From assembly GCA_937928045.1 (NCBI GenBank), contig CALFWO010000026.1, positions 36,971 to 100,970 on the forward strand: a stretch of DNA of 64,000 nucleotides, given 5' to 3'. The translations under genes and the position numbers were made by a program. The notes beneath the pieces are model-generated. The model was not told the origin of the DNA, ran no database searches, and saw only the letters and a list, made by a program, of their open reading frames with translations. Position 1 is the stretch's first letter; each line of letters opens with the position of its first letter. Shown one piece after another: positions 63,598 to 64,000 of this stretch. Origin of the DNA: an uncultured Saprospiraceae bacterium. GTDB taxonomy: Bacteria; Bacteroidota; Bacteroidia; Chitinophagales; Saprospiraceae.

Positions 63598-64000
63598 ACC
63601 ACCTTAAAAATTTCTTTTCAGATTGTAGAAAAATTGGGAACTTAGAAATAGATCTTTGTTCTAAAGAAATTCGATCTAGTTGTGTGAGGGTTTAAATAAA
63701 TCGGTGGCTAACCTAAATGTTTAAATCGAAACCAAAGAAATCGTCCAATAAAGGTGACGGAAATTTAATTGTGGAAATTTGTTGGAAATCAATTCTGGAC
63801 AAAATAGTTAAACAGACAATTCTGGAAATCGATACTAAACAGAAACAATGCACAGAAAGTAAATAAATCACCTTTATTGCGATTAAATCAAATCCCGGAC
63901 AAAGAAATAACCAAATCCGGAAACTGGCTAGTGACGGAGCCTAAGTCAATTCTAACGGAAATTTGATAGCGTCATTTCGGGTAAATTGGTAAGCTAAAAT
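63598..64000. other. Gene-free end of window with structured repeats
   Basis: These last 400 bases hold no supportable gene. They contain the bulged inverted repeat and the 27-bp tandem repeat described separately, and recurrent short words such as GGAAATTT. What follows outside the window is unknown. Confidence 0.4.
63739..63884. repeat. Bulged inverted repeat enclosing tandem repeat
   Basis: AATCG, a TC bulge and CAATAAAGGTGA (63739-63757) pair with TCACCTTTATTG and CGATT (63868-63884): 17 pairs with a 2-nt bulge. Between them are two adjacent 27-bp units starting CAATTCTGGA and ending TAAACAGA (63790-63816 and 63817-63843). The arrangement could form a long hairpin RNA or single-stranded DNA structure. 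No named element is recognised. Confidence 0.55.

Noticed and set aside
1..64000. CRISPR arrays, insertion sequences, tRNA/rRNA genes
   Set aside because: No regularly spaced direct repeats, no DDE transposase and no recognisable tRNA or rRNA sequence were found on reading the window.

Overview
The window is a low-GC bacterial chromosome segment from a member of the Bacteroidota. The closest overall fit is a Saprospiria/Lewinella-like lineage, but that rank is inference. Supporting features are TonB-dependent receptors with a carboxypeptidase-regulatory-like N-domain paired with a DUF4249 lipoprotein, a DUF4296 lipoprotein, three secreted proteins ending in type IX secretion (T9SS) sorting domains, a PorE-like OmpA protein, TAnnTTTG-type -7 promoter elements, and starts without Shine-Dalgarno sequences. 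Two parS-like ParB sites near 1.8 and 2.6 kb suggest that the left end lies in the origin-proximal part of the chromosome.

From 1 to about 33.6 kb the content is mostly housekeeping. It holds a truncated sulfotransferase with a class IV aminotransferase, a WG-repeat lipoprotein, coaD, P5C dehydrogenase (pruA-type), a TonB receptor/DUF4249 pair, a Nudix hydrolase, a rhomboid protease, rlmH with a SWIM protein, a phosphohistidine phosphatase, a two-component system (PhoB/PhoR-like), an M23 peptidase, the PorE-like protein, a DinB-methyltransferase fusion, an overlapping folP/amidohydrolase/YheT-hydrolase run, a 1629-residue TamB-like protein, aroC and mutS2.

From 33.6 to 39.8 kb is an envelope-protease locus. 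Two minus-strand lipoproteins (one with an HExxH motif) diverge, with overlapping start codons, from a predicted lipoprotein carrying a caspase-like CHAT domain. A translationally coupled sigma factor and a membrane anti-sigma-like protein with a TPR-like tail follow. This is the best candidate for an undescribed functional system in the window: a lipid-anchored CHAT protease next to its own sigma/anti-sigma pair.

From 39.8 to 56.5 kb there is a second TonB receptor, two alpha/beta hydrolases, small enzymes (DinB, VOC, DUF1801, SRPBCC, SDR), an HU-like protein, a bestrophin channel, an AraC regulator and two T9SS cargo proteins, one resembling the N-terminal domain of TIMP protease inhibitors. 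One SRPBCC gene appears to be cut by an in-frame TAA.

From 56.5 kb to the end the region looks accessory. It has a long gene-free stretch, a tyrosine recombinase with three tryptophan-centred N-terminal repeats, a secreted metzincin with a T9SS tail followed immediately by a lipoprotein, and a P-loop ATPase bounded by related GC-rich elements in inverted orientation. The end is a gene-free stretch with a bulged inverted repeat enclosing a 27-bp tandem repeat. No tRNA, rRNA, CRISPR array or recognised insertion sequence was seen.
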